Shown: piece by piece, positions 20,941-31,569 of the stretch
Layout of the letters: each line of letters starts with the position of its first letter
Position numbering within the stretch: the first letter of the stretch is position 1
Position numbers and translations under genes: made by a program
Origin: Xenorhabdus bovienii
GTDB lineage: Bacteria > Pseudomonadota > Gammaproteobacteria > Enterobacterales > Enterobacteriaceae
Length of the DNA: 64,000 nucleotides
NCBI RefSeq assembly: GCF_024721015.1
Contig: NZ_JANAIF010000003.1
Span: forward strand, 1-64,000
Reading direction: 5' to 3'
Notes under the pieces: model-generated
Database searches by the model: none
Seen by the model: only the letters and a program-made list of their open reading frames with translations
What the model was told of the DNA's origin: nothing

Positions 20941-22245
20941 ATGACAACGCCAAAGACAAGAATTGTCATCATTGGTGGGGGCGCTGGTGGTTTAGAGCTG
21001 GCAACGCGTTTAGGGCACAAATTGGGGCGTAAGCAAAAAGCCGAAATTACTTTGGTGGATCGCAACAACAGCCACTTATGGAAACCATTATTACATGAAG
21101 TAGCAACGGGCTCTCTTGATGATGGTGTTGATGCATTGAGTTATTTAGCTCATGCCAGTAACCATCATTTTAACTTCCAGTTAGGCACGCTTACGAATAT
21201 CGATCGTGATGGAAAGAAAATCACTCTGGCGGAAATCCGTGATGAAAGCAATGATCTGCTGGTAGCAGAGCGAGAGCTGGCTTACGATATTCTTGTTATG
21301 GCATTGGGTAGCCAGTCGAATGATTTCGGCACAGCAGGTGTAAAGGAAAACTGCATTTTCCTCGATAATCCACAACAGGCGCATCGTTTCCATAATGAAA
21401 TGTTGAACTTGTTCCTGAAATATTCTGCCAACCAGTGTGCGGGAGAAAAAGTCAACATCGCGATCGTTGGCGGTGGCGCAACTGGCGTAGAACTTTCGGC
21501 AGAACTGTATAATGCAGTTAAGCAGTTTAATAGCTATGGTTTTGAGAGTTTGAATTCAGACGCGCTGAATGTCACTCTGGTTGAAGCGGGTGAGCGTATT
21601 CTTCCGGCATTGCCTCCACGGATTTCCAGTGCGGCACATCAGGAATTGACCAAACTTGGCGTCAAGGTGTTGACCAAGACTATGGTGACCAGCGCAGATA
21701 AGCATGGCCTGAATACCAAAGATGGAGAGCTGATCAAGGCTTCCCTGATGGTTTGGGCAGCAGGAATTAAAGCGCCTGATTTTATGAAAGACATTGGTGG
21801 ACTGGAAACAAACCGCATTAATCAGTTGGTTGTGAAACCGACTTTGCAGACGACGTTGGATGCTGATGTCTTCGCCATTGGTGATTGTGCATCATGTCCG
21901 AAAAAAGAGGGTGGGTTTGTTCCTCCTCGTGCCCAGTCTGCTCACCAAATGGCGAGTCGTTGCTATGATAATATTCTGGCTTTATTGAATGAAAAGCCAT
22001 TAAAAGAATATGTTTATAAAGATCATGGTTCATTGGTTTCCTTATCTAAGTTCAGTACAGTTGGTAGCCTGATGGGTAACTTGATGCGCGGGTCAATGAT
22101 GGTAGAAGGCCGTATTGCACGTGTGGTTTATATCTCGTTGTATCGTATGCATCAGGTAGCACTGCATGGATATATAAAAACAGGTTTGATGATGCTGGTT
22201 GGTGGCATCAATCGTGTCATTCGTCCGCGGTTGAAATTGCACTAA
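20941..22245 (+). CDS. ndh: NADH:quinone oxidoreductase II
   Basis: Ndh is the non-proton-pumping, membrane-peripheral NADH dehydrogenase of the respiratory chain. From the ATG at 20941 it has 434 residues, starting [17 protein letters not shown] with the FAD dinucleotide fold. A second fold ([15 protein letters not shown], about residues 175-190) binds NADH, and AIGDCAS marks the FAD-binding C-terminal region. An in-frame longer start at 20851 lacks support. It is followed by a strong hairpin. Confidence 0.96.
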   Translation: MTTPKTRIVIIGGGAGGLELATRLGHKLGRKQKAEITLVDRNNSHLWKPLLHEVATGSLDDGVDALSYLAHASNHHFNFQLGTLTNIDRDGKKITLAEIRDESNDLLVAERELAYDILVMALGSQSNDFGTAGVKENCIFLDNPQQAHRFHNEMLNLFLKYSANQCAGEKVNIAIVGGGATGVELSAELYNAVKQFNSYGFESLNSDALNVTLVEAGERILPALPPRISSAAHQELTKLGVKVLTKTMVTSADKHGLNTKDGELIKASLMVWAAGIKAPDFMKDIGGLETNRINQLVVKPTLQTTLDADVFAIGDCASCPKKEGGFVPPRAQSAHQMASRCYDNILALLNEKPLKEYVYKDHGSLVSLSKFSTVGSLMGNLMRGSMMVEGRIARVVYISLYRMHQVALHGYIKTGLMMLVGGINRVIRPRLKLH

Positions 22246-22255
22246 TTTACTGAAA

Positions 22256-22297
22256 ATGGCTCATCTGAATTTAATTAACACAGATGAGCCATTTATC
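22256..22297 (+). terminator. Hairpin terminator of ndh
   Basis: TGGCTCATCTG and CAGATGAGCCA form an 11-bp perfect stem around a 13-nt loop, followed by TTTATC. It lies 11 bases after the ndh stop. Confidence 0.75.
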
Positions 22298-22812
22298 TAT
22301 CCTATTATATTTATTATTACACCTATCATAATTATTATTATCTAATTTAATTCTGAATGATTTATTATAATCAATAAACGTATTTTATTAAATCCAAGTA
22401 TCTATTTGAATTAATTAATTATTAATATATTTCATGATTGTTTTTTAAAATAATAAATTCAGATTTTATTGATATGATTTAACGAATAAATTTAAATGTT
22501 ATTGTTGTAGGTTAATTATTTATAGTTAACTGAAACTATTTATCTACATGCTTAATTAATTATTGTAATAGAGTCTGCTTCAGTTAGTTTACTGTAGCAT
22601 AACAATGTAGTTTAAACTGTTAGGATTGGAGATATTCAAAATGATAAAGGCATGAAATAAAGAGTGTAAATTTAATGATTTTATTATATCAGGCTAATGG
22701 AATAGGATTTTTCTTAAATAATGAATTGAACGCATTTTTAGTTCTCTTAAATATTCAGGGAGCATGCTTCAATAAAAATGTGTATAAAATTATTAATATA
22801 TCAAGGTGCTAT
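22298..22812. other. Very AT-rich gap upstream of the ycfJ relative
   Basis: About 515 bases made almost entirely of A and T runs (many ATTAATTAATT motifs). No convincing coding frame or RNA is seen. Such composition is typical of H-NS-bound promoter regions. Confidence 0.4.
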
Positions 22813-23280
22813 GTGGGTAAATTAAAGATAAGACAGTATGGAATAGGCTCTCTAATTGCTATTGCTGCCATTGGCACTGCCGCAACACTTTATTTTGAAT
22901 CCCCACAACCCAAAGTTGCGCAAGTATTATCTTCAGAGCCTATCCGAATAACGGTTCTTACTCCTCATCACTATTGCCATGAGACAGTATTCGCCATTCC
23001 TATTAGATCAGAAGATATGAAAGGGGGGCTCTTTACGGGATATGAATACCGTATATTGACTCTTCTTGACAATATAAAAGCAAGCAGGGAATATCTTGCA
23101 TTAAACCATTCAGCATTAAAAAATTGCCTGATGGTTTATGTGAAGGAGCAACGCACCGTTGGGTATGATGTTAATTATACTATTGGGGATAATCCTGGAA
23201 AAGTGCGAGTGACGTACAAACCGGAGCAAACCATTCCGTTAAATGAAAAAGGGCAATTAATTCTCCAGCCATATTTGTAG
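22813..23280 (+). CDS. ycfJ: YcfJ-like inner-membrane-anchored protein lacking the glycine zipper
   Basis: The 155-residue product has an N-terminal hydrophobic segment (GIGSLIAIAAIGTAATLYF) and then VAQVLSSEPIRITVLTP, matching the start of E. coli YcfJ. Its end, VGYDVNYTIGDNPGKVRV with IPLNEKGQLILQ, matches the end of YcfJ. The glycine-zipper centre of YcfJ (GAVAGGVIGHQ-type repeats) is replaced by about 45 unrelated residues and no glycine-rich frame lies underneath. The ndh-ycfJ order is as in E. coli. The start GTG 22813 has AAGG 6 bases upstream; an ATG-like frame to 22675 lacks this. Function is unknown in the family (biofilm-related in some reports). Confidence 0.7.
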   Translation: MGKLKIRQYGIGSLIAIAAIGTAATLYFESPQPKVAQVLSSEPIRITVLTPHHYCHETVFAIPIRSEDMKGGLFTGYEYRILTLLDNIKASREYLALNHSALKNCLMVYVKEQRTVGYDVNYTIGDNPGKVRVTYKPEQTIPLNEKGQLILQPYL

Positions 23281-23301
23281 CCATACTTTTTTCAGAAGGA
23301 G

Positions 23302-23345
23302 ATTGCACTGTTTCGCCTGGAACCGTATCGGCGAAACAGTGCAAT
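23302..23345. terminator. Bidirectional hairpin between ycfJ and mfd
   Basis: ATTGCACTGTTTCGCC pairs perfectly with GGCGAAACAGTGCAAT (16 bp, 12-nt loop) between the convergent ycfJ and mfd genes. It serves both strands, although T runs are weak. Confidence 0.8.
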
Positions 23346-23352
23346 CGTTGTG

Positions 23353-26300
23353 TTATATCTGATGCTGAATGAAGGCTTCCAATAATTGCTGGATGAAAGA
23401 CAAACGTGCAGGTCTCTCTGTTAATTCAGTAATAAATTTCAGTTTAGAGGGACCATCCAGCCGATAAATGTTAGGCTGTGTCTGCAATAAACCGATCAGA
23501 TAATTTGGGTCGACTTTATTGTTATCACTGAACTCGATAAAGCCACCTTTCTCATGCGCTTCGATGCGTTTGATACCCAAATTCTGTGCGGTCAGACGAA
23601 TTGAGGCAGATTGCAATAACTGGCGACTCGGATCAGGCAGTAAACCAAATCGGTCAATCAATTCAACCTTCAGTTCAGCCAGTTCAGCGTCATTGTGGGC
23701 GCTGGCAATGCGCTTATAGAAAGACAGGCGCATATTCACGTCAGGGATATAATCATCAGGCAAAAGTACCGGCATACGTAGTTCAATCTCGGTCTGGCTG
23801 CTGGTTAAATCTTCAAGTGATGGCTCACGTCCGTTTTTGAGCGCATCAACGGCACTTTCCAACAGTTCCATGTAGAGTGTAAAACCGACGCTGGCCATCT
23901 GGCCGCTTTGGTCTTCACCTAACAATTCACCAGCTCCCCTGATTTCCAGATCATGAGTGGCGAGTGCAAACCCTGCACCTAAGTCCTCGAGGGATGCGAT
24001 GGCCTCCAGGCGCTTTTGGGCATCGGTAGTCATGGCTTTTGGGTTTGGAGTCAGCAGATAAGCATATGCCTGATGATGGGAGCGCCCGACGCGTCCGCGT
24101 AACTGGTGCAACTGGGCCAATCCAAAGTGATCAGCGCGTTCAATGATAATCGTATTGGCACTGGGGATATCAATTCCGGTTTCAATAATGGTGGTACATA
24201 CCAGCACATTAAAACGTTGGTGATGGAAATCTGCCATGACCCGTTCCAGATCACGTTCACGCATCTGCCCATGGCCGACGACGATTCTGGCTTCAGGAAC
24301 TAATTCTTCCAGCCGATTTTTGGCCTTCTCAATATTTTCGACATCATTATAGAGGTAATAAACCTGGCCACCACGCAAGATCTCCCGCAGGATGGATTCA
24401 CGGACGACTAAACTGTCATATTCACGTACAAAGGTTTTGACCGCTAAACGCCGGGCAGGCGGCGTGGCGATAATCGATAGATCACGCATACCACTCATTG
24501 CCATATTAAGCGTGCGAGGAATGGGAGTCGCGGTCAGAGTCAGGACGTCGACATCAGCACGAATGGCTTTGATACGTTCTTTGTGGCGAACTCCAAAACG
24601 GTGTTCTTCATCGACAATCAATAAACCAATATCTTTCCAGCACAGATCATTTTGTAGAAGTTTATGGGTACCGATGATGATATCGACTTTGCCTTCAGCA
24701 GCCATATCAATAACCTGCTGTTGTTCTTTTGCACTGCGAAAGCGTGACAGTACTTCAAGATGCACAGGCCAGTTTGCAAAGCGATCTCGGAAATTATCAT
24801 AATGCTGCTGTGCCAACAGGGTTGTCGGCACGAGAACGGCTACTTGTTTGTTATTAGTGATGGCCATAAAAGCGGCGCGCATCGCGACTTCGGTTTTCCC
24901 AAAGCCAACATCACCACACACTAACCGATCCATGGCAATGGGTTGGCACATATCATCCAGTACCGCATTGATCGTTTGTTCTTGATCAGGTGTCGTATCA
25001 AACGGAAAACTTTGGCAAAACAGTTGGTATTGCTCGGGATCCTGCTTGAAGGCAAAGCCCGGTTTAATGGCACGCTGCGCATACACATCCAGTAACTCAG
25101 CGGCGACATCACGTACTTTTTCGGCCGCTTTTTGACGTGCTTTATTCCACGCTTCTCCACCTAATTTGTGTAGTGGGGCGCTATCCTCTGCACCGCCAGC
25201 ATAACGGCTGATGAGATGCAGGGAGGAGACTGGCACATACAATTTGTCTTCTCCGGCATAGGTCAGGATCAGATACTCCGCCTTGATGCCCCCGGTTTCC
25301 AGCGTAATCAGTCCCTGATAACGACCAACACCATGTTCAAGGTGAACAACAGGCTGGCCACGACGAAGTTCAGCGAGGTTGCGGATCAAAGTATCAGTAT
25401 TGATGGTGCGTCGGCTATCTTGCCGGCGCCGGCTTACACGCTCACCGAGCATGTCGCTTTCGCAGATAAGTGCGAGTTTATTTTCTTCATCAATGAAACC
25501 ATGCTCCGCCGCCCCTATCATCAAGAAACAGCCAGACTCATTGGCATCTATCAACTGTTTTATTTTTATCGGGCTAATTTTGATACGTGACAACAGCTTT
25601 TGTACGGTTTCCCGACGTCCCTCACTTTCTACCGAGAAAACGATCCTGCCGTTGAACTGTTCGATGAAACGGCGCACCTTATCCAAAGGTGTTTTGTGCT
25701 GTGTGGCAACCGATAAATCAGGGAGAGCCTGATAAGCAAGGTTGGTGCTTCCTGCTTTTTGAGGGAGTGCGTCATTTTTAACCTGAATGCGGGGCCAGTT
25801 TTTTAATTCAGCGAATAATTTATCGACAGGTAGCCAAATCCGCTCAGGAGATAGTAATGGCCGCATTGGATCAATTTTTCGGTTTTCAAAGCGTTGTGCT
25901 GTATCCTGCCAAAAACGCTCTGCTGCGCTGACTAAATCCTGTGTAATGAGCAGGGTATTTTCGGGTAGATAATCAAAAATCGCAGGCAGGGGCTGTTCAA
26001 AGAACAGGGGTTGCCAGTACTCAATGCCAGCCGGCAGCATTTTCTTGCTGACCTGCTGGTAAATATGTTCAGCATCGCGGCGAACTTCAAACTGTTCGCG
26101 CCATTGACTGCGGAATAATTCAATCGCCTCTTGATCAGTCGGGAATTCATGGGCTGGCAATAAATTGATTGTTTCCACTTCAGCCAGTGTTCGCTGGCTA
26201 TCTACATCGAAAGTACGCAGGCTATCGATTTCATCATCGAAAAAATCAATGCGGTAAGGATGTTCACTCCCCATCGGGAACATATCAAACAAGGCGCCGC

Positions 26301-26793
26301 GTGTAGCAAATTCACCATGTTCAAGTACTTGCTCAACACTACGATAACCGGACTGTTCCAGTTCTGTCCGCAGTTTATCCCGTGAAAGGTGCTGACCTTT
26401 GAACATAACCAAGGCATGTCCCTTGAGATATTCATGTGGACAAACACGCTGCATCAACGTATTGACGGGCAGGATTAGTGCACCTTTCGTCATGAACGGT
26501 AAGTGATAAAGCGTGGATAAGCGATTTGAGATGATTTCTTGGTGGGGTGAAAAACTATCGTAAGGTAATGTTTCCCAATCTGACAGCATATTTATTGGTG
26601 CGTGGGTGAATTGCAGAATTTCATCACGCAATCGCAAAGCATTTTGCATATCTTGTGTCACCAGTAGCACTGGACCTGAGTGACGTTCAATGATTTCGGC
26701 ACATTCGACTGCACAGGCGGCACCAGTCAAATGACCCAACTGGCGGATATCACCGCGACGTTCAGGAAGTTGATAACGGTATTTTGCGGACAT
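23353..26793 (-). CDS. mfd: Transcription-repair coupling factor Mfd
   Basis: Mfd pushes stalled RNA polymerase off damaged DNA and recruits UvrA. The 1146-residue protein has the UvrB-like N-terminal domain, an RNA-polymerase-interacting region, and the RecG-type translocase with Walker A GDVGFGKTEVAMRAAF, the DEEHRFG box and TATPIPRTL. The C-terminal TRCF domain (LPDDYIPDVNMRLSFYKR) follows. The full length equals E. coli Mfd (1148). Confidence 0.97.
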   Translation of the reverse strand: MSAKYRYQLPERRGDIRQLGHLTGAACAVECAEIIERHSGPVLLVTQDMQNALRLRDEILQFTHAPINMLSDWETLPYDSFSPHQEIISNRLSTLYHLPFMTKGALILPVNTLMQRVCPHEYLKGHALVMFKGQHLSRDKLRTELEQSGYRSVEQVLEHGEFATRGALFDMFPMGSEHPYRIDFFDDEIDSLRTFDVDSQRTLAEVETINLLPAHEFPTDQEAIELFRSQWREQFEVRRDAEHIYQQVSKKMLPAGIEYWQPLFFEQPLPAIFDYLPENTLLITQDLVSAAERFWQDTAQRFENRKIDPMRPLLSPERIWLPVDKLFAELKNWPRIQVKNDALPQKAGSTNLAYQALPDLSVATQHKTPLDKVRRFIEQFNGRIVFSVESEGRRETVQKLLSRIKISPIKIKQLIDANESGCFLMIGAAEHGFIDEENKLALICESDMLGERVSRRRQDSRRTINTDTLIRNLAELRRGQPVVHLEHGVGRYQGLITLETGGIKAEYLILTYAGEDKLYVPVSSLHLISRYAGGAEDSAPLHKLGGEAWNKARQKAAEKVRDVAAELLDVYAQRAIKPGFAFKQDPEQYQLFCQSFPFDTTPDQEQTINAVLDDMCQPIAMDRLVCGDVGFGKTEVAMRAAFMAITNNKQVAVLVPTTLLAQQHYDNFRDRFANWPVHLEVLSRFRSAKEQQQVIDMAAEGKVDIIIGTHKLLQNDLCWKDIGLLIVDEEHRFGVRHKERIKAIRADVDVLTLTATPIPRTLNMAMSGMRDLSIIATPPARRLAVKTFVREYDSLVVRESILREILRGGQVYYLYNDVENIEKAKNRLEELVPEARIVVGHGQMRERDLERVMADFHHQRFNVLVCTTIIETGIDIPSANTIIIERADHFGLAQLHQLRGRVGRSHHQAYAYLLTPNPKAMTTDAQKRLEAIASLEDLGAGFALATHDLEIRGAGELLGEDQSGQMASVGFTLYMELLESAVDALKNGREPSLEDLTSSQTEIELRMPVLLPDDYIPDVNMRLSFYKRIASAHNDAELAELKVELIDRFGLLPDPSRQLLQSASIRLTAQNLGIKRIEAHEKGGFIEFSDNNKVDPNYLIGLLQTQPNIYRLDGPSKLKFITELTERPARLSFIQQLLEAFIQHQI

Positions 26794-27361
26794 AAGCGTT
26801 TGATGTGTTCTCTAAGGTTTAGTCCATTCCCAACACATTTTTGACCAAGTAGCCTTGCAACAAATACGCTGGCAGGTTGAGAGAAAGTAAAAAAACACAG
26901 AACCGGGGTACGAGTGGTTCCATACAGTATTGCTGCCCTTTATTATCACTGAACACTTTGCTTTGGCAACAGAAGAGTAATAGATTTCATGTTTATTGAT
27001 TTTGGCAAAAGTATCTGGGCAGTACTTCCAGAGGAGCGCAAGTCAGATTGGATGACATCAGAAGCTCTTGTTAATAGTATCTTTATATTAGATTATGGCG
27101 TTTTCAAGGCTACGCATCGGCGTAGCCTTTTCTGTATCAGGCCAAAATTTTCGAGGGTTGAGTATAATGGCTGGTTTTTTTATTTTTCACTTGAAATTGA
27201 CGATAATCAAATCTGAGCGAAACGGTGATACTATGTGATAAGTAAAGCTGACGGGATAGATATTGGTTTTGTACATATTGGCATACATAACTAGAGATAA
27301 AATATGACATTTTTTCTTAACCCATTGTTTTTAAAAACATCATTTTGATACGGCGGATTTC
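26794..27361. other. mfd-lolC intergenic region with an orphan terminator
   Basis: A 568-base gap. E. coli carries ycfT here; it is absent. The region contains a strong terminator at 27108-27132 with no supported gene upstream, so a short untranslated transcript is possible. A 75-codon frame at 26989-27216 spans that terminator and is not credible as a protein. Promoters for mfd (minus) and lolC (plus) are expected. Confidence 0.5.
27108..27132 (+). terminator. Terminator without an assigned gene
   Basis: AAGGCTACG and CGTAGCCTT form a 9-bp stem with a short CATCGG loop, followed by TT and CTG. On the plus strand it has the form of an intrinsic terminator, yet no supported gene precedes it. 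Confidence 0.7.
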
Positions 27362-28564
27362 ATGTTTCAATCTGTCTCATTATTTATAGGATTGCGCTAT
27401 ATGCGCGGACGAGCGGTCGATAAATTCGGCCGTTTTGTCTCTTGGTTATCGGCCATTGGTATTACGCTGGGTGTGGCTGCACTGATTACTGTGCTGTCAG
27501 TCATGAATGGTTTTGAACGTTCATTGGAAAGCAGTATTTTGGGTTTTATGCCGCAGGCAATCATCACATCAGAAAAAGGCTCTATCAACCCTGATGAGCA
27601 CCCGATGAATCAGCTTTCGGGTCTAAAAGGAGTTAACCGTATTACTCCGATTGTACAAGGCGATGTGGTGCTACAAAGTGCCCGTAATGTTGGTGTGGGA
27701 ATCATGTTGGGTATCACTCCTAATGAATATACGCCACTGGCGGCGCATATTGCTGATATTGATCGTACTCAGTTACAACCCGGACGTTATTTCGTCATCT
27801 TGGGGGAGAAGTTGGCTATAAAGCTGGGTGTTAAACGAGGTGATCAGATCCGCGTTATCGTACCAAGTGCCAGCCAGCTTACGCCGATGGGTAGAATTCC
27901 CAGCCAGCGGTTATTCACGGTGATTGGAACATTTTTTGCCAATAGTGAAGTCGATGACACGGAAATGCTGGTCAATCAACAAGATGCGGTGCGCTTATTC
28001 CGTTATCCCATGGATAATATCACTGGCTGGCGTCTGTATCTCAATCAACCGCTGACGGTGGATGTATTAAGCCAGCAAACTTTACCGGAAGGATTAGTAT
28101 GGAAAGATTGGCGTGAACGCAAGGGCGAATTTTTTCAGGCTGTTCGGATGGAAAAAAATATGATGGGGTTACTGTTGAGCCTGATCATCGCAGTCGCTGC
28201 TTTTAACATCATCACTTCCCTCTCTTTATTGGTGATGGAAAAACAGGGTGAAATTGCCATCTTGCAGACGCAGGGACTAACCCGCCGTCAGGTAATGGCG
28301 ATCTTCATGATCCAAGGGGGGAGTGCTGGCATCATTGGTGCTTTGTTGGGAACGGGGCTGGGTGTTCTGCTTTCCAGTCAGTTAAACAGTTTAATGCCTC
28401 TTGTTGGCCTGTTGACTGAAGGTATCCAATTACCTGTTGCGATTGATATTACCCAAGTGGTGCTTATTGCCACCAGTGCCATGTTGATCTCCCTATTATC
28501 GACTCTATATCCTTCCTGGCGCGCGGCTGCCATTCAACCTGCTGAGGCTTTACGTTATGAGTAA
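27362..28564 (+). CDS. lolC: Lipoprotein-releasing system permease LolC
   Basis: LolC is one of the two membrane subunits of the LolCDE ABC transporter, which extracts outer-membrane lipoproteins from the inner membrane and hands them to LolA. The 400-residue protein has a membrane segment near 25-50, a large periplasmic domain, then three more segments from about 265 on. It ends [15 protein letters not shown], typical of the family. It overlaps lolD by 8 bases. Confidence 0.95.
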   Translation: MFQSVSLFIGLRYMRGRAVDKFGRFVSWLSAIGITLGVAALITVLSVMNGFERSLESSILGFMPQAIITSEKGSINPDEHPMNQLSGLKGVNRITPIVQGDVVLQSARNVGVGIMLGITPNEYTPLAAHIADIDRTQLQPGRYFVILGEKLAIKLGVKRGDQIRVIVPSASQLTPMGRIPSQRLFTVIGTFFANSEVDDTEMLVNQQDAVRLFRYPMDNITGWRLYLNQPLTVDVLSQQTLPEGLVWKDWRERKGEFFQAVRMEKNMMGLLLSLIIAVAAFNIITSLSLLVMEKQGEIAILQTQGLTRRQVMAIFMIQGGSAGIIGALLGTGLGVLLSSQLNSLMPLVGLLTEGIQLPVAIDITQVVLIATSAMLISLLSTLYPSWRAAAIQPAEALRYE

Positions 28565-29258
28565 TCAACCCTTATTGCTGTGTCATCATCTGTGCAAAAA
28601 ATATCAGGAAGGGCAGGTTTCCACAGAAGTGTTAAAGAATGTCACTTTTTCCATACGGCAGAGAGAAATGATGGCGATTGTCGGCAGTTCGGGATCGGGT
28701 AAAAGTACACTTCTGCATTTGCTTGGCGGGCTGGATTCGCCTACGTCCGGAGAAGTTCTTTTTAAAGGGCGATCATTGAATGAAATGTCTGCCTCTGTAC
28801 GAGCCGAGTTACGCAACAGTGAAATCGGTTTTATTTACCAGTTCCATCATCTATTGCCTGATTTCAGTGCGTTGGAAAATGTTGCTATGCCGTTATTGAT
28901 TGGCGGTAAAAAGCGCCAGGCTTCACAAAAAGCGCTGGAGATGCTGGCGGCGGTTGGGTTGGAAAAGCGGGCACACCATCGGCCTGCTGAACTGTCCGGC
29001 GGTGAGCGCCAGCGTGTCGCTATTGCCCGTGCATTGGTGAATGAACCATCACTGGTGCTGGCGGATGAACCAACAGGCAACCTTGACCAGCGTAATGCTG
29101 ACAGCATCTTTGAAATTTTGCAGGAATTGAATCAACGTCAAGGGACGGCGTTTCTGGTGGTGACTCATGATCTGAAACTTGCTGGCCGATTGGCTCGTCA
29201 GGTCGAAATGCGCGATGGGTTTTTACAGGATGAACTCGTTCTGGTGGGAGAGAGGTAA
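28557..29258 (+). CDS. lolD: Lipoprotein-releasing system ATPase LolD
   Basis: This is the ATPase of the LolCDE complex. The 233-residue protein has Walker [10 protein letters not shown] (residues about 42-50), the Q-loop region [17 protein letters not shown], the signature [15 protein letters not shown] and Walker B VLADEPTG. It overlaps lolC by 8 bases and lolE by 1 base (TAATG), so the three are translationally coupled. Confidence 0.97.
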   Translation: MSNQPLLLCHHLCKKYQEGQVSTEVLKNVTFSIRQREMMAIVGSSGSGKSTLLHLLGGLDSPTSGEVLFKGRSLNEMSASVRAELRNSEIGFIYQFHHLLPDFSALENVAMPLLIGGKKRQASQKALEMLAAVGLEKRAHHRPAELSGGERQRVAIARALVNEPSLVLADEPTGNLDQRNADSIFEILQELNQRQGTAFLVVTHDLKLAGRLARQVEMRDGFLQDELVLVGER

Positions 29259-30505
29259 TGGCGAATTTGCCTCTTGCATTATTTACCGCATTACGGTTTA
29301 GCCGAGGTCGTCGTCGTGCAGGAATGGTTTCTCTGATTTCTGTCATCTCGACATTGGGTATCATGCTTGGTGTTGCAGTGCTGATTATCGGCTTGAGTGC
29401 TATGAACGGTTTTGAACGAGAACTGAAAAACCGGGTGCTTTCTGTTGTACCACATGGGCAGGTCTACGCGGTAGAACAGCCTTTTCAGCATTGGGAACAG
29501 GCACTTGAGCGCGTAAAACAGACAGCGGGTATTGTTGGTGCTTCCCCTTATATTGAATTTACCGGATTGATGGAGAAAGGTGAAAAACTCCACGCTGTAC
29601 AGATACGAGGTGTTGAGCCGACCACCGAAGCTGATGTCAGTGCTTTGCCTCAATTTGTCGGTGATGATGCATGGAAAGTGTTTCATGCTGGCAAACATCA
29701 GGTGATTTTAGGGCAGGGTGTGGCGAATTCGCTGCATGTGAAACAAGGTGACTGGCTGACGGTCATGATCCCCAATAGTGATCCGAGTTTGAAACTTTTG
29801 CAGCCGAAACGCATTCGCCTACAGGTTACTGGGATTTTCCAGTTAAGTGGCATGCTGGATCATCGTCTGGCTTTGGTTCCTTTATCCGATGCGCAGCAAT
29901 ATCTGGATTATGGTCATGCTATTACGGGGATTGCCATCAAAGCTGATAATGTTTTTGCCGCAGAACAGCGGGTTTTGGATGCGGGTAAGGCGACAGAAAA
30001 ATATGTCTATATCAGTACATGGATAAAGGACTACGGATATATGTACAACGATATCCAGATGGTACGCGGCATCATGTACTTAGCGATGGTTCTGGTTATC
30101 GGTGTGGCTTGCTTTAATATTGTTTCAACGCTGATTATGGCTGTGAAAGACAAAAGCAGTGATATTGCTATTTTGCGTACACTGGGAGCTAAAGATGGTC
30201 ATATCAGAGCGATTTTTTTATGGTATGGATTACTGACTGGCATGGTCGGCAGCGTTATTGGCACGATGGCTGGCATCCTCACATCGCTGAATCTGACGAC
30301 TATTATTAAAGGGCTGGAAAAACTGCTCGGTCATCAATTCCTTTCTGGTGATATCTATTTTATTGATTTTCTGCCGTCAGAATTACATGCTATGGATATT
30401 TTCTATGTCCTGTTAACGGCATTGATATTGAGTCTGTTGGCCAGTTGGTATCCGGCTCGTCGGGCCAGTAAACTTGATCCAGCACGGATTTTGAGCGGTC
30501 AATAA
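29258..30505 (+). CDS. lolE: Lipoprotein-releasing system permease LolE
   Basis: This is the second membrane subunit of LolCDE, 415 residues, with the same layout as LolC: N-terminal segment near 25-48, periplasmic domain, three C-terminal segments and the ending [20 protein letters not shown]. The E. coli neighbour nagK is missing after it. A CGCTATCG/CGATAGCG hairpin at about 30536-30563 may mark the transcript end. Confidence 0.95.
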   Translation: MANLPLALFTALRFSRGRRRAGMVSLISVISTLGIMLGVAVLIIGLSAMNGFERELKNRVLSVVPHGQVYAVEQPFQHWEQALERVKQTAGIVGASPYIEFTGLMEKGEKLHAVQIRGVEPTTEADVSALPQFVGDDAWKVFHAGKHQVILGQGVANSLHVKQGDWLTVMIPNSDPSLKLLQPKRIRLQVTGIFQLSGMLDHRLALVPLSDAQQYLDYGHAITGIAIKADNVFAAEQRVLDAGKATEKYVYISTWIKDYGYMYNDIQMVRGIMYLAMVLVIGVACFNIVSTLIMAVKDKSSDIAILRTLGAKDGHIRAIFLWYGLLTGMVGSVIGTMAGILTSLNLTTIIKGLEKLLGHQFLSGDIYFIDFLPSELHAMDIFYVLLTALILSLLASWYPARRASKLDPARILSGQ

Positions 30506-30535
30506 TATGCCAAAGTATCAACAATCCTCTAAGCG

Positions 30536-30563
30536 CGCTATCGTGTCGGTTTAATCGATAGCG
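30536..30563 (+). terminator. Hairpin after lolE
   Basis: CGCTATCG and CGATAGCG form an 8-bp stem with a 12-nt loop, followed by ATTTAA. The T run is weak, so termination may be partial. Confidence 0.45.
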
Positions 30564-30671
30564 ATTTAACGGGTAGGGTTCTAATCAGCAGAATAGACGA
30601 CCTAAGCATGTTCTAAACAGAACAGGTGCCGGGTGAAAGGAAGATTAGGGCAATGCTAAGGAAATAGTTTT

Positions 30672-31502
30672 ATGCGTGTTCGTCATCGGTTTGGTAAGTT
30701 TTGCAAGATTAAACGATTGCGGTGTCAGCGATTAAATAGAAAAAATTTTTACAGGGATATTCGATTGGCAAATAAAATAAAAAGGCCTCATGTGGTCGTA
30801 CTGACGGGGGCGGGTATCTCCGCTGAGTCAGGCATTCGAACATTTCGCTCTTCTGATGGCCTGTGGGAAGAACATCGTGTTGAAGATGTTGCTACGCCAG
30901 AAGGTTTCCAACGTGATGCTGAATTAGTTCAGGCATTTTACAATGCGCGTCGAAAACAGCTCCAGCAGCCGGAAATTCAGCCTAATGCCGCGCATTATGC
31001 CTTGGTAGAGCTAGAACAGCAACTGGGTGATAATTTTCTGCTTGTGACACAGAATATCGATAACTTGCATGAACGAGCAGGAAGTCGTCGTGTTTTGCAT
31101 ATGCACGGTGAATTGTTGAAAGCGCGCTGTTGCCAGTCTGGTCAGGTGATTGAATGGAAGACCGAATTGACAACGGAAGACCGCTGCCATTGTTGCCAGT
31201 TTCCTTCTCCACTGCGTCCCCATGTCGTATGGTTTGGTGAAATGCCATTGGGTATGGAGCAGATTTATTCTGCTTTAGCGGATGCTGATCTTTTTATTGC
31301 CATAGGGACGTCTGGTCACGTTTATCCCGCCGCAGGTTTTGTGCATGAAGCTAAGTTATCTGGCACACTTACTATTGAGTTGAATCTGGAACCCAGTCAG
31401 GTCGAAAGTCTATTTGATGAAAAACACTATGGTCATGCCAGTAAAATTGTCACGCAATATGTTCAGTCATTACTTCAGCAGATGAAGGCGGATAAAAGCT
31501 GA
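30672..31502 (+). CDS. cobB: NAD-dependent protein deacylase (sirtuin) CobB
   Basis: CobB removes acetyl and succinyl groups from lysines. The 276-residue protein has a basic N-terminal extension of about 38 residues like the E. coli long form, then [26 protein letters not shown], the catalytic HMHGELL, zinc cysteines (RCCQSGQ and CHCCQF) and [18 protein letters not shown] precedes the ATG. Confidence 0.96.
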   Translation: MRVRHRFGKFCKIKRLRCQRLNRKNFYRDIRLANKIKRPHVVVLTGAGISAESGIRTFRSSDGLWEEHRVEDVATPEGFQRDAELVQAFYNARRKQLQQPEIQPNAAHYALVELEQQLGDNFLLVTQNIDNLHERAGSRRVLHMHGELLKARCCQSGQVIEWKTELTTEDRCHCCQFPSPLRPHVVWFGEMPLGMEQIYSALADADLFIAIGTSGHVYPAAGFVHEAKLSGTLTIELNLEPSQVESLFDEKHYGHASKIVTQYVQSLLQQMKADKS

Positions 31503-31569
31503 TTTGACGCAATACTTATACTGTCCCTCTTCTCCATAATGAAGATAGATGATTCAGGGGGAGGAGAAG

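Noticed and set aside
23519..26447. Many ORFs of 60-136 codons within mfd
   Set aside because: They lie in other frames of a full-length conserved gene and lack independent support.
26989..27216. 75-codon plus-strand ORF between mfd and lolC
   Set aside because: It runs straight through a strong terminator stem, has no ribosome site and no recognisable features.
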